Origin: Aestuariimicrobium sp. p3-SID1156
GTDB lineage: Bacteria > Actinomycetota > Actinomycetes > Propionibacteriales > Propionibacteriaceae
DNA length: 30,144 nt
Direction: 5' to 3'
Assembly (NCBI RefSeq): GCF_025144225.1
Contig: NZ_JALXXB010000016.1
Coordinates: 1 to 30,144 of the forward strand
Position numbers and translations under genes: made by a program. The notes beneath the pieces are model-generated. The model was not told where the DNA came from. It saw only the letters and a program-made list of their open reading frames with translations, and made no database searches. Numbering within the stretch: position 1 is the first letter of the stretch; every line of letters begins with the position of its first letter. This document shows positions 13,522 to 20,766 of the stretch, piece by piece.

Positions 13522-14205
13522 TCAGAGGTCGATGTCGGGGTCCATGTTGTCGGCAGGCCCCCTCTTCTTCTTGGCCGCGGGCTGGTGGGACGCACGCAGT
13601 TCGGCTTCGACCTCGCGCTCCGCGTCCTGGGCAGCCTTGCGCTCGGCCATGCGGCGGTCACGCTCGGCGGCCACGTCGGCACGCGCTTCGGTCTTCTTGC
13701 GGGTGGGCGCGAGCACCATCAGCATGTTGCGCCCGTCCAGCTTCGGAGCCGACTCGACGAAGCCGAACTCGGCGATGTCCTCAGCCAGCTTGTTGAGCAG
13801 GTTCACGCCCAACTCCGGTCGCGACTGCTCGCGTCCACGGAACATGATCGTGATCTTGACCTTGTCGCCGGCCTTGAGGAAGCGGACGACGTGGCCCTTC
13901 TTGGTCTCGTAGTCGTGCTCGTCGATCTTGGGACGAAGCTTCATCTCCTTGATGATGGTGTTCGTCTGGTTGCGACGCGACTCGCGGGCCTTCTGGGCGT
14001 TCTCGTACTTGAACTTGCCGTAGTCCATGAGCTTGGCGACAGGCGGGCGCGCCTGGGGTGCCACCTCGACCAGGTCGAGGTCGTGCTCACGGGCGAGCTG
14101 AAGAGCCTGTTCGATACGAACGATGCCGACCTGTTCGCCCTTGGGACCGACGAGTCGGACCTCGGGTACGCGGATTCGTTCGTTGATACGAGCTTCGGTG
14201 CTGAT
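13522..14205 (-). CDS. infC: Translation initiation factor IF-3 with ATC start
   Basis: IF-3 binds the 30S subunit and checks start-codon pairing. The N-terminal domain reads [18 protein letters not shown], the canonical start of the family, and begins at the ATC at 14203-14205 with GGGAGGG 4 nt upstream; no ATG, GTG or TTG is available at this position. The C-terminal domain holds [25 protein letters not shown]. Total 227 residues, including a charged, Ala/Glu/Lys-rich tail of about 50 residues that is longer than in E. coli. The rare start codon is the known basis of IF-3 self-repression in E. coli (AUU). First gene of infC-rpmI-rplT-methylase-pheS-pheT. Confidence 0.95.
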   Translation of the reverse strand: MSTEARINERIRVPEVRLVGPKGEQVGIVRIEQALQLAREHDLDLVEVAPQARPPVAKLMDYGKFKYENAQKARESRRNQTNTIIKEMKLRPKIDEHDYETKKGHVVRFLKAGDKVKITIMFRGREQSRPELGVNLLNKLAEDIAEFGFVESAPKLDGRNMLMVLAPTRKKTEARADVAAERDRRMAERKAAQDAEREVEAELRASHQPAAKKKRGPADNMDPDIDL

Positions 14206-14264
14206 AGTCCCTCCCAGGAAGTTGGTGTCATGTGTCCCGCCCCGTGTGCTCCAGCCGGGACGCG

Positions 14265-14292
14265 AAAAAGGCCTCCGCGCACGCGAAGGCCT
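14265..14292 (-). terminator. Intrinsic terminator/attenuator in the infC leader
   Basis: On the minus strand AGGCCTTCGCG (14292-14282) pairs with CGCGGAGGCCT (14279-14269) over 11 bp with one G-U pair, followed directly by five T (14269-14265). It lies about 60 nt upstream of the infC start and well downstream of the putative promoter, so it can only act as a leader attenuator. Confidence 0.8.
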
Positions 14293-14402
14293 GAACGTCC
14301 ACGGGGACGCGTGGGCGTCCCTTGCCTGCGACTGCTGGGATGCAGTGACAGGGGATCTAACCCGTCGAGCCGGACTCGAGGCGGGTGGAAGGTCAGGCCT
14401 TC
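14285..14402 (-). promoter_or_regulatory. infC leader antiterminator pairing
   Basis: A leader segment, GAAGGCCTGA (minus strand, 14402-14393), is perfectly complementary over 10 nt to TCAGGCCTTC (14294-14285), which contains most of the 5' arm of the terminator hairpin. The two pairings exclude each other. Between them lies another hairpin, with GGGACGC and GCGTCCC arms near 14303-14321. The layout matches an L20- or IF-3-type feedback leader; no ligand can be assigned from sequence. Confidence 0.55.
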
Positions 14403-14443
14403 ACTTCGACTGGACCGGTCACGTGGACTGGTCACCTCGAAAG

Positions 14444-14449
14444 ATTCTA
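14444..14449 (-). promoter_or_regulatory. Putative -10 element of the infC operon promoter
   Basis: On the minus strand TAGAAT, a good -10 hexamer, lies about 150 nt upstream of the attenuator. The best -35 at 17 bp spacing is TTCGCT (14467-14472), which is poor. If correct, the infC transcript has a leader of about 230 nt holding the whole attenuator. The 14206-14443 stretch is otherwise non-coding. Confidence 0.35.
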
Positions 14450-14502
14450 CGTCATCACGTCGCTGCAGCGAAATCGCTCCCCCGCTACCTCGCTGGCGGC
14501 GC

Positions 14503-14625
14503 CTGACGTCTTTCGGTCAACCTCCCCTGCGCCGGCAGCTGGCCTTGGTCGGGGTCGCCGCCGCCCTGTTCGTCACCACCCCGCAGTTCCTGTGGGAGAA
14601 GAAGGACGCGGCCGGTCATCCCTGA
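14503..14625 (+). pseudogene. Coding-like fragment with a hydrophobic segment
   Basis: Over about 35 codons (from roughly 14518 to the TGA at 14623-14625) this plus-strand frame has strongly GC-biased third positions and reads as a hydrophobic stretch (LALVGVAAALFVTTPQFL) followed by a charged end (WEKKDAAGHP). No ATG or GTG start, and no ribosome binding site, precedes it; TTG at 14545-14547 is the only usual start codon. It overlaps the end of the convergent SseB gene by 10 bp. It could be the remnant of a membrane protein gene, a very small protein, or chance. I do not recognise it. Confidence 0.25.
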
Positions 14626-15149
14626 AGGAACATCCAGCCGAAGCCCCCGTCCTCCAGTTGCACGAGCCGGCGCCCGGCTGCCAGCTCGGCGACCAGGTCG
14701 GACTCGATCACGAAGGGGTGGGGCCCGGCCGCGTCCACCAGGAGAGCCTGGCAGGCTGCTTCACCGACCGTCGCTGCGACCTCATCGAGGGAACCGGGCA
14801 CGGGGCGGGCATCATCACGCCAGGTGCGCAGGGCGTCCAGGCCGGTGAAGGCGAGCAGGGCCCGTTCCCCGGCGGCGTTCTGGACGCTCACGGCGGCCAT
14901 CTCGGCGTGTCGATCGGGGTCGGGTCTGTCCATCGAGTCGCCACCGCTGGCCACGATCGGCATCAGGAGCCGCGCGCCACCCAGGGCGGCCACGGCGCGG
15001 AGGTAGGCCGTGTGGGGGTCAGGGTCCTGCGCCTCGCTTCGAGCAAGTGCCTGGCGCACCACCGGATCCGGGTCACCGGCGTCCCCCAGCCACCGCTGGT
15101 TGGGCTGGGCGAGGGTGCGAAGGTGTTCGGGAAGCGTCGGATCGGCCAT
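14616..15149 (-). CDS. SseB-family protein
   Basis: A 177-residue soluble protein that resembles the SseB N-terminal domain family seen beside infC in related actinobacteria; the molecular role is unknown. The recognisable core is the segment with AYLRAVAALGGARLLMPIVASGG and VQNAAGERALLAFTGLDALRTW, ending near FVIESDLVAELAAGRRLVQL. The ATG at 15147-15149 gives the compact N-terminus MADPTLPEHLRTLAQPNQRW. The frame continues upstream but runs into the divergent gene, which starts 40 bp away. It points at infC but is separated from it by about 400 bp holding the infC leader and promoter. Confidence 0.75.
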   Translation of the reverse strand: MADPTLPEHLRTLAQPNQRWLGDAGDPDPVVRQALARSEAQDPDPHTAYLRAVAALGGARLLMPIVASGGDSMDRPDPDRHAEMAAVSVQNAAGERALLAFTGLDALRTWRDDARPVPGSLDEVAATVGEAACQALLVDAAGPHPFVIESDLVAELAAGRRLVQLEDGGFGWMFLQG

Positions 15150-15189
15150 GCGCCCCACCGTATCGCCCCCGCTGTGGTTGGCTGAGGCC

Positions 15190-15720
15190 ATGGACAATGC
15201 CACGATCGCCATCATCGTCACCGCCGTCACCGCCGTGATGGCGCTGGGCTGGACCGTCCTCGGCCAGCAGCGCCTTCGAGGCACCCGCCACCTGATGCAG
15301 GGCCTCGGGCTCACCCTCATCCCCATCGGTCTGCAGCTCAGCGGCATCATGGAACTGCTCGTCAGCGGAGCGAAGGGTGTCTACCGCTTCTTCCGTGACA
15401 CCACCGTCGACACCCTGATGACCGCCGGGCTGATCGTCCTGGCGCTGGGGGCGGTGCTGTTCATCGCGGCCTCCCTGGTCAAGCCCCGTACCCGCGAGGA
15501 GTCACGGCAGCTGCGTCTGGCCCGGGCGGAGAAGTCGGGGCCGGCCGTGGAAACCGGGCGTCCTGCTGCTGGCAGACGTCCCGCCGTGGGGGGCGCCGCG
15601 CCCGCAGATTCGGCGACGACAACCACCCCTGTGACGCGGGCCAAGCCTGCCAGCGCCAAGGGACTGGACGACGAGGACGCCGAGATCGAGGCGCTGCTTC
15701 GCAAGCGTGGGATCGAGTGA
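15190..15720 (+). CDS. Small integral membrane protein, function unknown
   Basis: A 176-residue protein with three predicted membrane segments: about 3-24 (IAIIVTAVTAVMALGWTVL), 38-60 (QGLGLTLIPIGLQLSGIMELL) and 75-98 (LMTAGLIVLALGAVLFIAASLV). A basic, Ala/Pro/Thr-rich cytoplasmic tail of about 75 residues follows, ending DDEDAEIEALLRKRGIE. I recognise it as a conserved actinobacterial type of hypothetical protein but know no function. The ATG at 15190-15192 has GAGG upstream; the open frame continues 5' but runs antisense to the SseB gene. It starts 40 bp from the divergent SseB gene and ends one base from the convergent PH-domain gene. Confidence 0.8.
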   Translation: MDNATIAIIVTAVTAVMALGWTVLGQQRLRGTRHLMQGLGLTLIPIGLQLSGIMELLVSGAKGVYRFFRDTTVDTLMTAGLIVLALGAVLFIAASLVKPRTREESRQLRLARAEKSGPAVETGRPAAGRRPAVGGAAPADSATTTTPVTRAKPASAKGLDDEDAEIEALLRKRGIE

Positions 15721-15721
15721 G

Positions 15722-16267
15722 TCAGGCGTCCTGGTCCCCGGCGACCCCGTCGGGGGCGATGTGGGCGTGATGGGCGTTGATCAGTGCACGAACCTCGCGC
15801 ACGCGGTCCATCGCCTCCTCGCCCTCGGCCCGCTGGATGCCAAGCACCATGTAGCTGGGCTCCGGGTCGCGGTCGGTGGGGCGAAGCTGCAGGTAGGGCC
15901 AGGAGTCACCGGCGCCGAAGCTGATGCCCAGCACCTGGTCCCAGTCGAAGTGGCGGTTGATGAACCAGTTGCGCACGTCGAGCCCGTTGGCGGTCGCCAC
16001 CAGGCGTGAGAAGCCGACGCCCAGCATGATGGCCCACATCACCGCCATGAAGAAGATCAGTGTGCCGATCTGCGGCCATGTGAACAGGGCGCGGATCTCC
16101 TTCTCGAGCATGAACCACAGGCCGACGAAGACGACGAGCAGCATCACGCTGAGGATGATCGAGGTGCGCAGGACCGGCGGGGAGTAGAACACGCGCCGCT
16201 CGCCGGGCTGGAGGGGATGGATCGTGGGGTTGCCCACGGGCCGGTTCTCCGGGGGGTTGTTCTCCAT
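15722..16267 (-). CDS. PH-domain membrane protein
   Basis: A 181-residue protein with a short Pro-rich N-terminus, two membrane helices (about 33-54 and 66-86) and a bacterial PH-like domain (about 87-150, with GLDVRNWFINRHFDWDQVLGISFG). Members of this family lie directly after hisG in many actinobacteria (I recall Rv2120c in Mycobacterium tuberculosis), but no role is established. The ATG at 16265-16267 has a GAGG site 9 nt upstream and starts 8 nt after hisG. It is the last gene of the run that begins at 21480. Its stop codon is one base from that of the convergent membrane protein gene, so there is no room for a terminator between them. Confidence 0.82.
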   Translation of the reverse strand: MENNPPENRPVGNPTIHPLQPGERRVFYSPPVLRTSIILSVMLLVVFVGLWFMLEKEIRALFTWPQIGTLIFFMAVMWAIMLGVGFSRLVATANGLDVRNWFINRHFDWDQVLGISFGAGDSWPYLQLRPTDRDPEPSYMVLGIQRAEGEEAMDRVREVRALINAHHAHIAPDGVAGDQDA

Positions 16268-16275
16268 GTCGGACC

Positions 16276-17151
16276 TCACAGCCGACAAGCGGCGAGATCG
16301 GTGAGCAGGATGCCCCTCGCGCCCGCCAGGTAGAGGTCGTCCAGCAACCGCTGGCTGTCCTTGCGGGGCACCAGCGAGCGGACCGCAACCCAGCCCTCCA
16401 TGGCCAGGGCTGACACCGTCGGGCCGTTGAGGCCCGGCGTGATCGCGCAGGCGGCGTCCAGCTGCTCCTCGGGCACGTTGTAGTCAACCATGACGTAGTT
16501 TCGGGCGACCAGCACGCCCTCGAGGCGGCGCAGCAGCTGGGTCACGGTCCCGTTGCGGTCCAGGCCATTGCGCTGGATCATGATGGCCTCGGACTCACAG
16601 ATCGTCTCACCAAAGACTTCCAGACCAGCCCGCCGCAGGGTGGTGCCGGTCTCGACCACGTCCGCAATGACATCGGCGACGCCCAGGCGGATCGCGGACT
16701 CCACAGCCCCGTCCAGATGGATCAGGCGGGCATCGACTCCGTGTTCACTCAGCCACGTGCCCAGTAGCCCCGGGTAGGAAGTGGCGATCCGATGACCAGC
16801 CAGAGCCTCCACGGAACGGACCTCGCCGTCGACAGGTGAGGCGAAGCGGAACCGGGAGCGTCCGAAGCCAAGGGCCATGATCTCGGTCGCTGGAGCCTGG
16901 GAGTCCAGCAGCATGTCGCGCCCTGTCAGCCCCAGGTCGAGCGTCCCCTCCCCCACGTACACCGCAATGTCTCGGGGACGCAGGTAGTAGAACTCCACGC
17001 CGTTCTCGGCGTCGGTCAGGACCAGGTCCTTGGTGTCGTTGCGCTGCCGGTAGCCGGCCTCGCGCAGCATGGTGGCCGCCGCCTCGCTGAGTGCACCCTT
17101 GTTGGGGACGGCGATCCTGATCAGCGGCACGTCGATGTCATGGTCGGACAT
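16276..17151 (-). CDS. hisG: ATP phosphoribosyltransferase (long form)
   Basis: First enzyme of histidine synthesis; condenses ATP and PRPP. The 291-residue length and the C-terminal domain (about 215-291) show the long, histidine-inhibited HisG that works without HisZ. Motifs include RIAVPNKGALSEAAATML at the N-terminus, GVEFYYLRPRDIAVYVGEGTLDLG, and the PRPP-loop segment VADVIADVVETGTTLRRAGLEV. It follows hisE by 7 nt, so phosphoribosyl-ATP formation and hydrolysis are made together. Confidence 0.96.
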   Translation of the reverse strand: MSDHDIDVPLIRIAVPNKGALSEAAATMLREAGYRQRNDTKDLVLTDAENGVEFYYLRPRDIAVYVGEGTLDLGLTGRDMLLDSQAPATEIMALGFGRSRFRFASPVDGEVRSVEALAGHRIATSYPGLLGTWLSEHGVDARLIHLDGAVESAIRLGVADVIADVVETGTTLRRAGLEVFGETICESEAIMIQRNGLDRNGTVTQLLRRLEGVLVARNYVMVDYNVPEEQLDAACAITPGLNGPTVSALAMEGWVAVRSLVPRKDSQRLLDDLYLAGARGILLTDLAACRL

Positions 17152-17158
17152 GGATTCC

Positions 17159-17425
17159 TCAGAGGTATTCGTAGACGTCGTCGAGGTCGAGGCCGAGCGC
17201 GAGCATCATCACCTGCAGGTGGTAGAGCAGTTGGCTGATCTCCTCGGCGGCCGCTTCCCTGCTCTCGTGCTCGGCGGCCATCCAGACCTCGGCAGCCTCC
17301 TCCACGATCTTCTTGCCAATCGCGTGGACGCCGGCATCCAGCCTCGCGACGGTTCCCGACCCCTCCGGGCGGGTGCGTGCGGTTTCAGCGAGTTGGGCGA
17401 AGAGGTCTTCGAAGGACTTGCTCAC
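17159..17425 (-). CDS. hisE: Phosphoribosyl-ATP pyrophosphatase
   Basis: Hydrolyses phosphoribosyl-ATP to phosphoribosyl-AMP, second step of histidine synthesis. The 88-residue all-helical protein of the MazG-like superfamily has [19 protein letters not shown] and [15 protein letters not shown], which supply the acidic metal-binding residues. It is a stand-alone HisE, not fused to HisI. It lies 30 nt after mshC and 7 nt before hisG. Confidence 0.95.
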   Translation of the reverse strand: MSKSFEDLFAQLAETARTRPEGSGTVARLDAGVHAIGKKIVEEAAEVWMAAEHESREAAAEEISQLLYHLQVMMLALGLDLDDVYEYL

Positions 17426-17455
17426 GAGGCACCACCCTACCCCGGCGCAGGGAGG

Positions 17456-18715
17456 TCACAGTTCGACGCCCAGCAGCGCATCGGTGATCTGCCCCAGCAC
17501 TGCGGGTCCCTCGGTGTCGTCGCCCTTGACCGCGAGGCTGGCGTCCACCCACGCGTCGATCGAAGCGATCGCCGAGGGAGCATCGAGGTCGGTGCGCAGC
17601 GCGGTCCGCACGGTCTCGAGCAGCGGGCGCACGTCCAGCGTCGCATCCTCGGCGGTGACCTGGCGCCAGCGTCCCAGTCGCTTCGTGGCGGCGGTGAGCT
17701 GGTCGCCATCCCATTCCCAGTCCTCCCGCCAGTGGTGCCCGAGCATCGCCAGACGGATCGCCATCGGGTCAGCGCCCTGCTGCAGCAGGCGGGAGACCAA
17801 CTCCAGGTTGCCCCTGGACTTGCTCATCTTCTCCCCCTCGAGCGCAACCAGACCTGAGTGGACGTAGCTCTGTGCGAAGCGCTCACCGGTCAGCACCTGG
17901 GCGTGGGCGGCGGACATCTCGTGGTGCGGGAAGGCGAGGTCGGATCCGCCCCCCTGGACGTGGAAATCGGTGCCCAGCGTGTCGAGGGCAATTGCGGTGC
18001 ACTCGATGTGCCAACCGGGACGCCCATCGCCGAGGCTGGAGTGCCAGCTCGGTTCGCCGGGCCGCGCCTGACGCCAGACCAGTGGGTCGAGGCGGTTGCG
18101 CTTGCCGGGGCGGTCGGGATCGCCGCCCATCTCGGTGAACTTGGCCATGGCCTGCTGCTCATCGAGGTGGGAGACCCTCATGAAGTCGCTGTCGCTGGTC
18201 ACGTCGAAGTACCAGTCGGGGAACTCGTCGCCCTCAAGCTGGTAGGCGGCGCCCTTCTCGGCCAGCTTCTCGATGGCGCGAGAGGCCCAGTCGATGGTCT
18301 CGGTGGCTCCGAGGTAGTCCTGCGGCGGGAGGACCCGCAAGGCCTCCATGTCGCGACGGAAGAGGTCAGTCTGGTCCTGGGCGAGGTCACGCCAGTCGAT
18401 GCCGTCTCGGGTGGCCCGCTCCAGGAGCGGGTCATCGACGTCGGTGTTGTTCTGGGTGTACTGGACCTCAAGGCCCAGGTCGCGCCAGGCCCGGTTCAGC
18501 AGGTCAAAAGTCAGGTAGGTGTTGGCATGGCCGAGGTGGGTGGCGTCGTAGGGAGTGATCCCACAGACGTACAGGCGAGCCGCAACGCCCTCGGCAACTC
18601 CCGGCCCAGCCGGCTCCAGGCGTCCGGTGGACGTGTCGTGCACCTGCACCACCTCGGGGGCGCCGGGGGACTCGATGTCGATGCGGGGCACCTGTGGTGC
18701 GGGCCAAGACCTCAT
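17456..18715 (-). CDS. mshC: Mycothiol ligase (cysteine:glucosaminyl-inositol ligase)
   Basis: MshC joins cysteine to GlcN-inositol using ATP, in mycothiol synthesis, the main thiol of Actinobacteria. The 419-residue protein is a cysteinyl-tRNA-synthetase paralogue without the tRNA-binding domains. It has the zinc ligand and HIGH-type motif CGITPYDATHLGHA (C51, H60-H63), GWHIECTAIAL and KMSKS (296-300). MshC is told from CysRS by the GITPYDATHLGHA form and the short C-terminus. A shifted start is possible since the first 15 residues are poorly conserved. It is downstream of a GNAT gene and the three conserved genes at 19388-21480, and upstream of hisE. Confidence 0.95.
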   Translation of the reverse strand: MRSWPAPQVPRIDIESPGAPEVVQVHDTSTGRLEPAGPGVAEGVAARLYVCGITPYDATHLGHANTYLTFDLLNRAWRDLGLEVQYTQNNTDVDDPLLERATRDGIDWRDLAQDQTDLFRRDMEALRVLPPQDYLGATETIDWASRAIEKLAEKGAAYQLEGDEFPDWYFDVTSDSDFMRVSHLDEQQAMAKFTEMGGDPDRPGKRNRLDPLVWRQARPGEPSWHSSLGDGRPGWHIECTAIALDTLGTDFHVQGGGSDLAFPHHEMSAAHAQVLTGERFAQSYVHSGLVALEGEKMSKSRGNLELVSRLLQQGADPMAIRLAMLGHHWREDWEWDGDQLTAATKRLGRWRQVTAEDATLDVRPLLETVRTALRTDLDAPSAIASIDAWVDASLAVKGDDTEGPAVLGQITDALLGVEL

Positions 18716-18751
18716 GGGCCCACCGTACCCGCCAGCGACGGGGTGAATCCC

Positions 18752-19342
18752 TCAGCAGCCGAGTCGTCGTTCCAGCCCAGAGCGAACAGCCGGCCAGTCG
18801 TCGATGATGATCGAGAAGACGGCTGCGTCGCGCCAGCTGCCGTCGGCACGCTTCTGGTCGCGTCGCACGATCCCCTCGAAGGTTGCCCCGAGCCGGGCGA
18901 TGGCAGCCCGGGAGCGGTCATTGACGGCGTCCGCCTGGATCCTGACACGACCCCAGCCGTGGTCGAAGAGGTGGCCCAGGAGCAGCAACTTGGTCTCCGG
19001 GTTGACCTCGGTCCCCCAGACGTCGGGGATGTAGGCGGTCCAGCCCAGGTGGCAGCGCTCCTTCGCGGGCTCGAACTCTGACACGGACGTAGTGCCGACG
19101 CAGCGACCGTCGGCGAGGCGCACCAGGTAGGGCAACGCGTTTCCCAGGGTGTAACCGTGCAGGAAGGCGGCCATGACCTCGGGGTCCCTGGTCGCGGCGG
19201 CCGGTCCCCCTCCCCAGCCGCCGGCAAACACCTCAGGACGCGCCAGGACGCCGGCGAGCTCGGCGAGGTTCTCCTCGGTCAGCGGTTCCAGGATGACGTG
19301 GGTCCCGGCCAGGGGGACGTGAGGTGGGATGGCAGGTGTCAT
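18752..19342 (-). CDS. GNAT-family N-acetyltransferase
   Basis: A 196-residue acetyltransferase of the RimJ/RimL type, with LAGTHVILEPLTEENLAELAGVL at the N-terminus and the acetyl-CoA-binding region around WGTEVNPETKLLLLGHLFDHGWGRVRIQADAVNDRSRAAIARLG split by usual motif spacing. The substrate is unknown; a role in protein or small-molecule acetylation is possible. The ATG at 19340-19342 is chosen because AGGA lies 6 nt upstream; an ATG at 19370-19372 would add 10 residues. It lies between the SCO1664-family gene and mshC. It is not MshD: that enzyme is about 300 residues with two GNAT domains. Confidence 0.85.
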   Translation of the reverse strand: MTPAIPPHVPLAGTHVILEPLTEENLAELAGVLARPEVFAGGWGGGPAAATRDPEVMAAFLHGYTLGNALPYLVRLADGRCVGTTSVSEFEPAKERCHLGWTAYIPDVWGTEVNPETKLLLLGHLFDHGWGRVRIQADAVNDRSRAAIARLGATFEGIVRRDQKRADGSWRDAAVFSIIIDDWPAVRSGLERRLGC

Positions 19343-19387
19343 GGCTGGTCCTGGGGTGTGTGGGTGCGGCATTCAGGGTGACAGGTC

Positions 19388-20146
19388 CTACAGCGGTGGC
19401 CACGGGACCACCGGCCAGCGCTCGCCGGGCTCGGGGAATTGCCCGGCCTCGATCAGAGCCTCTGCTCGCAGCCGCGTGGCGATGACCTCCACGGGATCGA
19501 GCCAGGGTTCCAGCACCGCCGTGCATTCGAGGCTGCGGTGGAGCAGGGCGAGTTCCTCGTCGGTGAAGGGGTCGCCCGCCCAGCCCCACAGGACGGTGCG
19601 CAGCTTGTCGTTGACATTGAAGGTGAGCCCGTGGTCGACGCCGAAGACGAGTTCGGACTCCCCGGAAGTGGTGTGGATGATGTGGGCGCCCTTCCGGTCG
19701 GCGTTGTTGACCACCGCGTCGAAGAGCGCCATCCGGCGCAGGGCGGGTTCGTCGGCGTGCACGAGCGCCACGTCACGATCGTGGTCGTCTGCCCCGATGA
19801 CCACCCCGAACCAGCCGTCGGGGACTTCCTCGGCCAGGGTCAGATCGACCAGGTCGGTCTGGGCCCCCTCCAGCCAGGTCTGGGCTGAGCCGGGCCCGAA
19901 GGGGCCGGTCTCGACCCAGGAGGTGGGGGGCACGAGGTCGAAGCCGGCGGCCTCGGAAAGCGCCCAGGCAGCCACCTCCCTGCGTCCCAGGGTGCGATCG
20001 GGAAAGTCACGCAGCGGGGCCTCACCGTCAACGGGCTTGTAGAGGAAGCGGGAACCCTGGTCGTCCTCGGCAAGGAAGGTGCCGTTGCTGGCCTGGACGA
20101 GGCGACCAATGAGCCGCAACTCGCCGGTCGGTCCTCCGGCAGGCAT
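19388..20146 (-). CDS. SCO1664-family protein with PI3/4-kinase-like fold
   Basis: Function unknown; a family mostly found in Actinobacteria and often close to mshC. In the 252-residue product I see kinase-type motifs: FLYKP with K37 as possible nucleotide-binding lysine, NNADRKGAHII with D150 as a catalytic-loop aspartate, and FGVDHGLTFN with D171 in a DxG-like metal site. This arrangement is that of PI3/4-kinase and HipA-like folds. A kinase activity is therefore inferred, not known. The ATG at 20144-20146 is 13 nt after the DUF3090 stop; the frame opens further upstream only with GTG starts that overlap DUF3090. Confidence 0.85.
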   Translation of the reverse strand: MPAGGPTGELRLIGRLVQASNGTFLAEDDQGSRFLYKPVDGEAPLRDFPDRTLGRREVAAWALSEAAGFDLVPPTSWVETGPFGPGSAQTWLEGAQTDLVDLTLAEEVPDGWFGVVIGADDHDRDVALVHADEPALRRMALFDAVVNNADRKGAHIIHTTSGESELVFGVDHGLTFNVNDKLRTVLWGWAGDPFTDEELALLHRSLECTAVLEPWLDPVEVIATRLRAEALIEAGQFPEPGERWPVVPWPPL

Positions 20147-20159
20147 CAGGCCCGGCCCA

Positions 20160-20756
20160 TCAGAACTGGCCGTCCTCGGGGTGGTCGAAGAGGGGGGCAC
20201 GGTAGCCGTTCGCACGGGGGCACAGATGTCCGCCCGGGTTGATGGGCTGCTCGCAGAAGGGGCACTCCGGGCGTCCGGACTGGATCAGGGCCTGGGCCCG
20301 AGCGATGAACTGGCGTGCCTCTGCCGGTGTGATGCGCACATGCATGGACGCCTCGGCGCCGTCCACCGTCTGCTCCATCGCATCGCCCTCGTCGTCCTCG
20401 TCCATCTCCACGGCGCTGAACAGTTCAATCGCCACGCAGTCGGACTCGGTGTCCCAGGCCAGGGTCATGGTGCCCACGCGGAACTCCTCGTCCAGCGGCT
20501 GGTCGAGCGGGGCGAGGTCTTCGGCGCGTTCGACCGGTTCGGGGATGACCAGGTCGTGGCCCATCAGGCGGGACAGTTCGTCCAGGATCCGTTCCAGGTG
20601 CTCGGCGAGGATGGCCACCTGCTGCTTCTCCAGCAGCACGCTGGTGAGCCGGTTCCCGTCTCGCGCCTGCAGGTAGAAGCTGCGCTGCCCCGGCACCCCG
20701 ATCGTGCCGGCCACGAAGCGGTCGGGAAACTCGTAGTGGTAGGTGATCCTGTCCAT
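20160..20756 (-). CDS. DUF3090 family protein
   Basis: A 198-residue actinobacterial protein of unknown function. It starts with the conserved MDRITYHYEFPDRFVAGTIGVPGQRSFYLQ type of N-terminus (residues 1-30), has a middle acidic stretch (118-128), and ends in a likely zinc site: C165-x2-C168 and H177-x-C179 in the CPFC / GHLCPRANGY context. It is almost always beside a phosphomutase-like gene and a SCO1664-family gene, as here. Spacing is 10 nt from the gene before it and 13 nt to the one after, so the three are surely co-transcribed. Confidence 0.9.
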   Translation of the reverse strand: MDRITYHYEFPDRFVAGTIGVPGQRSFYLQARDGNRLTSVLLEKQQVAILAEHLERILDELSRLMGHDLVIPEPVERAEDLAPLDQPLDEEFRVGTMTLAWDTESDCVAIELFSAVEMDEDDEGDAMEQTVDGAEASMHVRITPAEARQFIARAQALIQSGRPECPFCEQPINPGGHLCPRANGYRAPLFDHPEDGQF

Positions 20757-20766
20757 GGCATTCAGC

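Noticed and set aside
17858..19081. Plus-strand open frame across mshC and the GNAT gene
   Set aside because: Runs across two well-supported minus-strand genes and the gap between; composition artefact.
18752..19342. GNAT gene as mshD
   Set aside because: MshD is about 300 residues with two GNAT domains; this is a single-domain RimJ/RimL-type protein.
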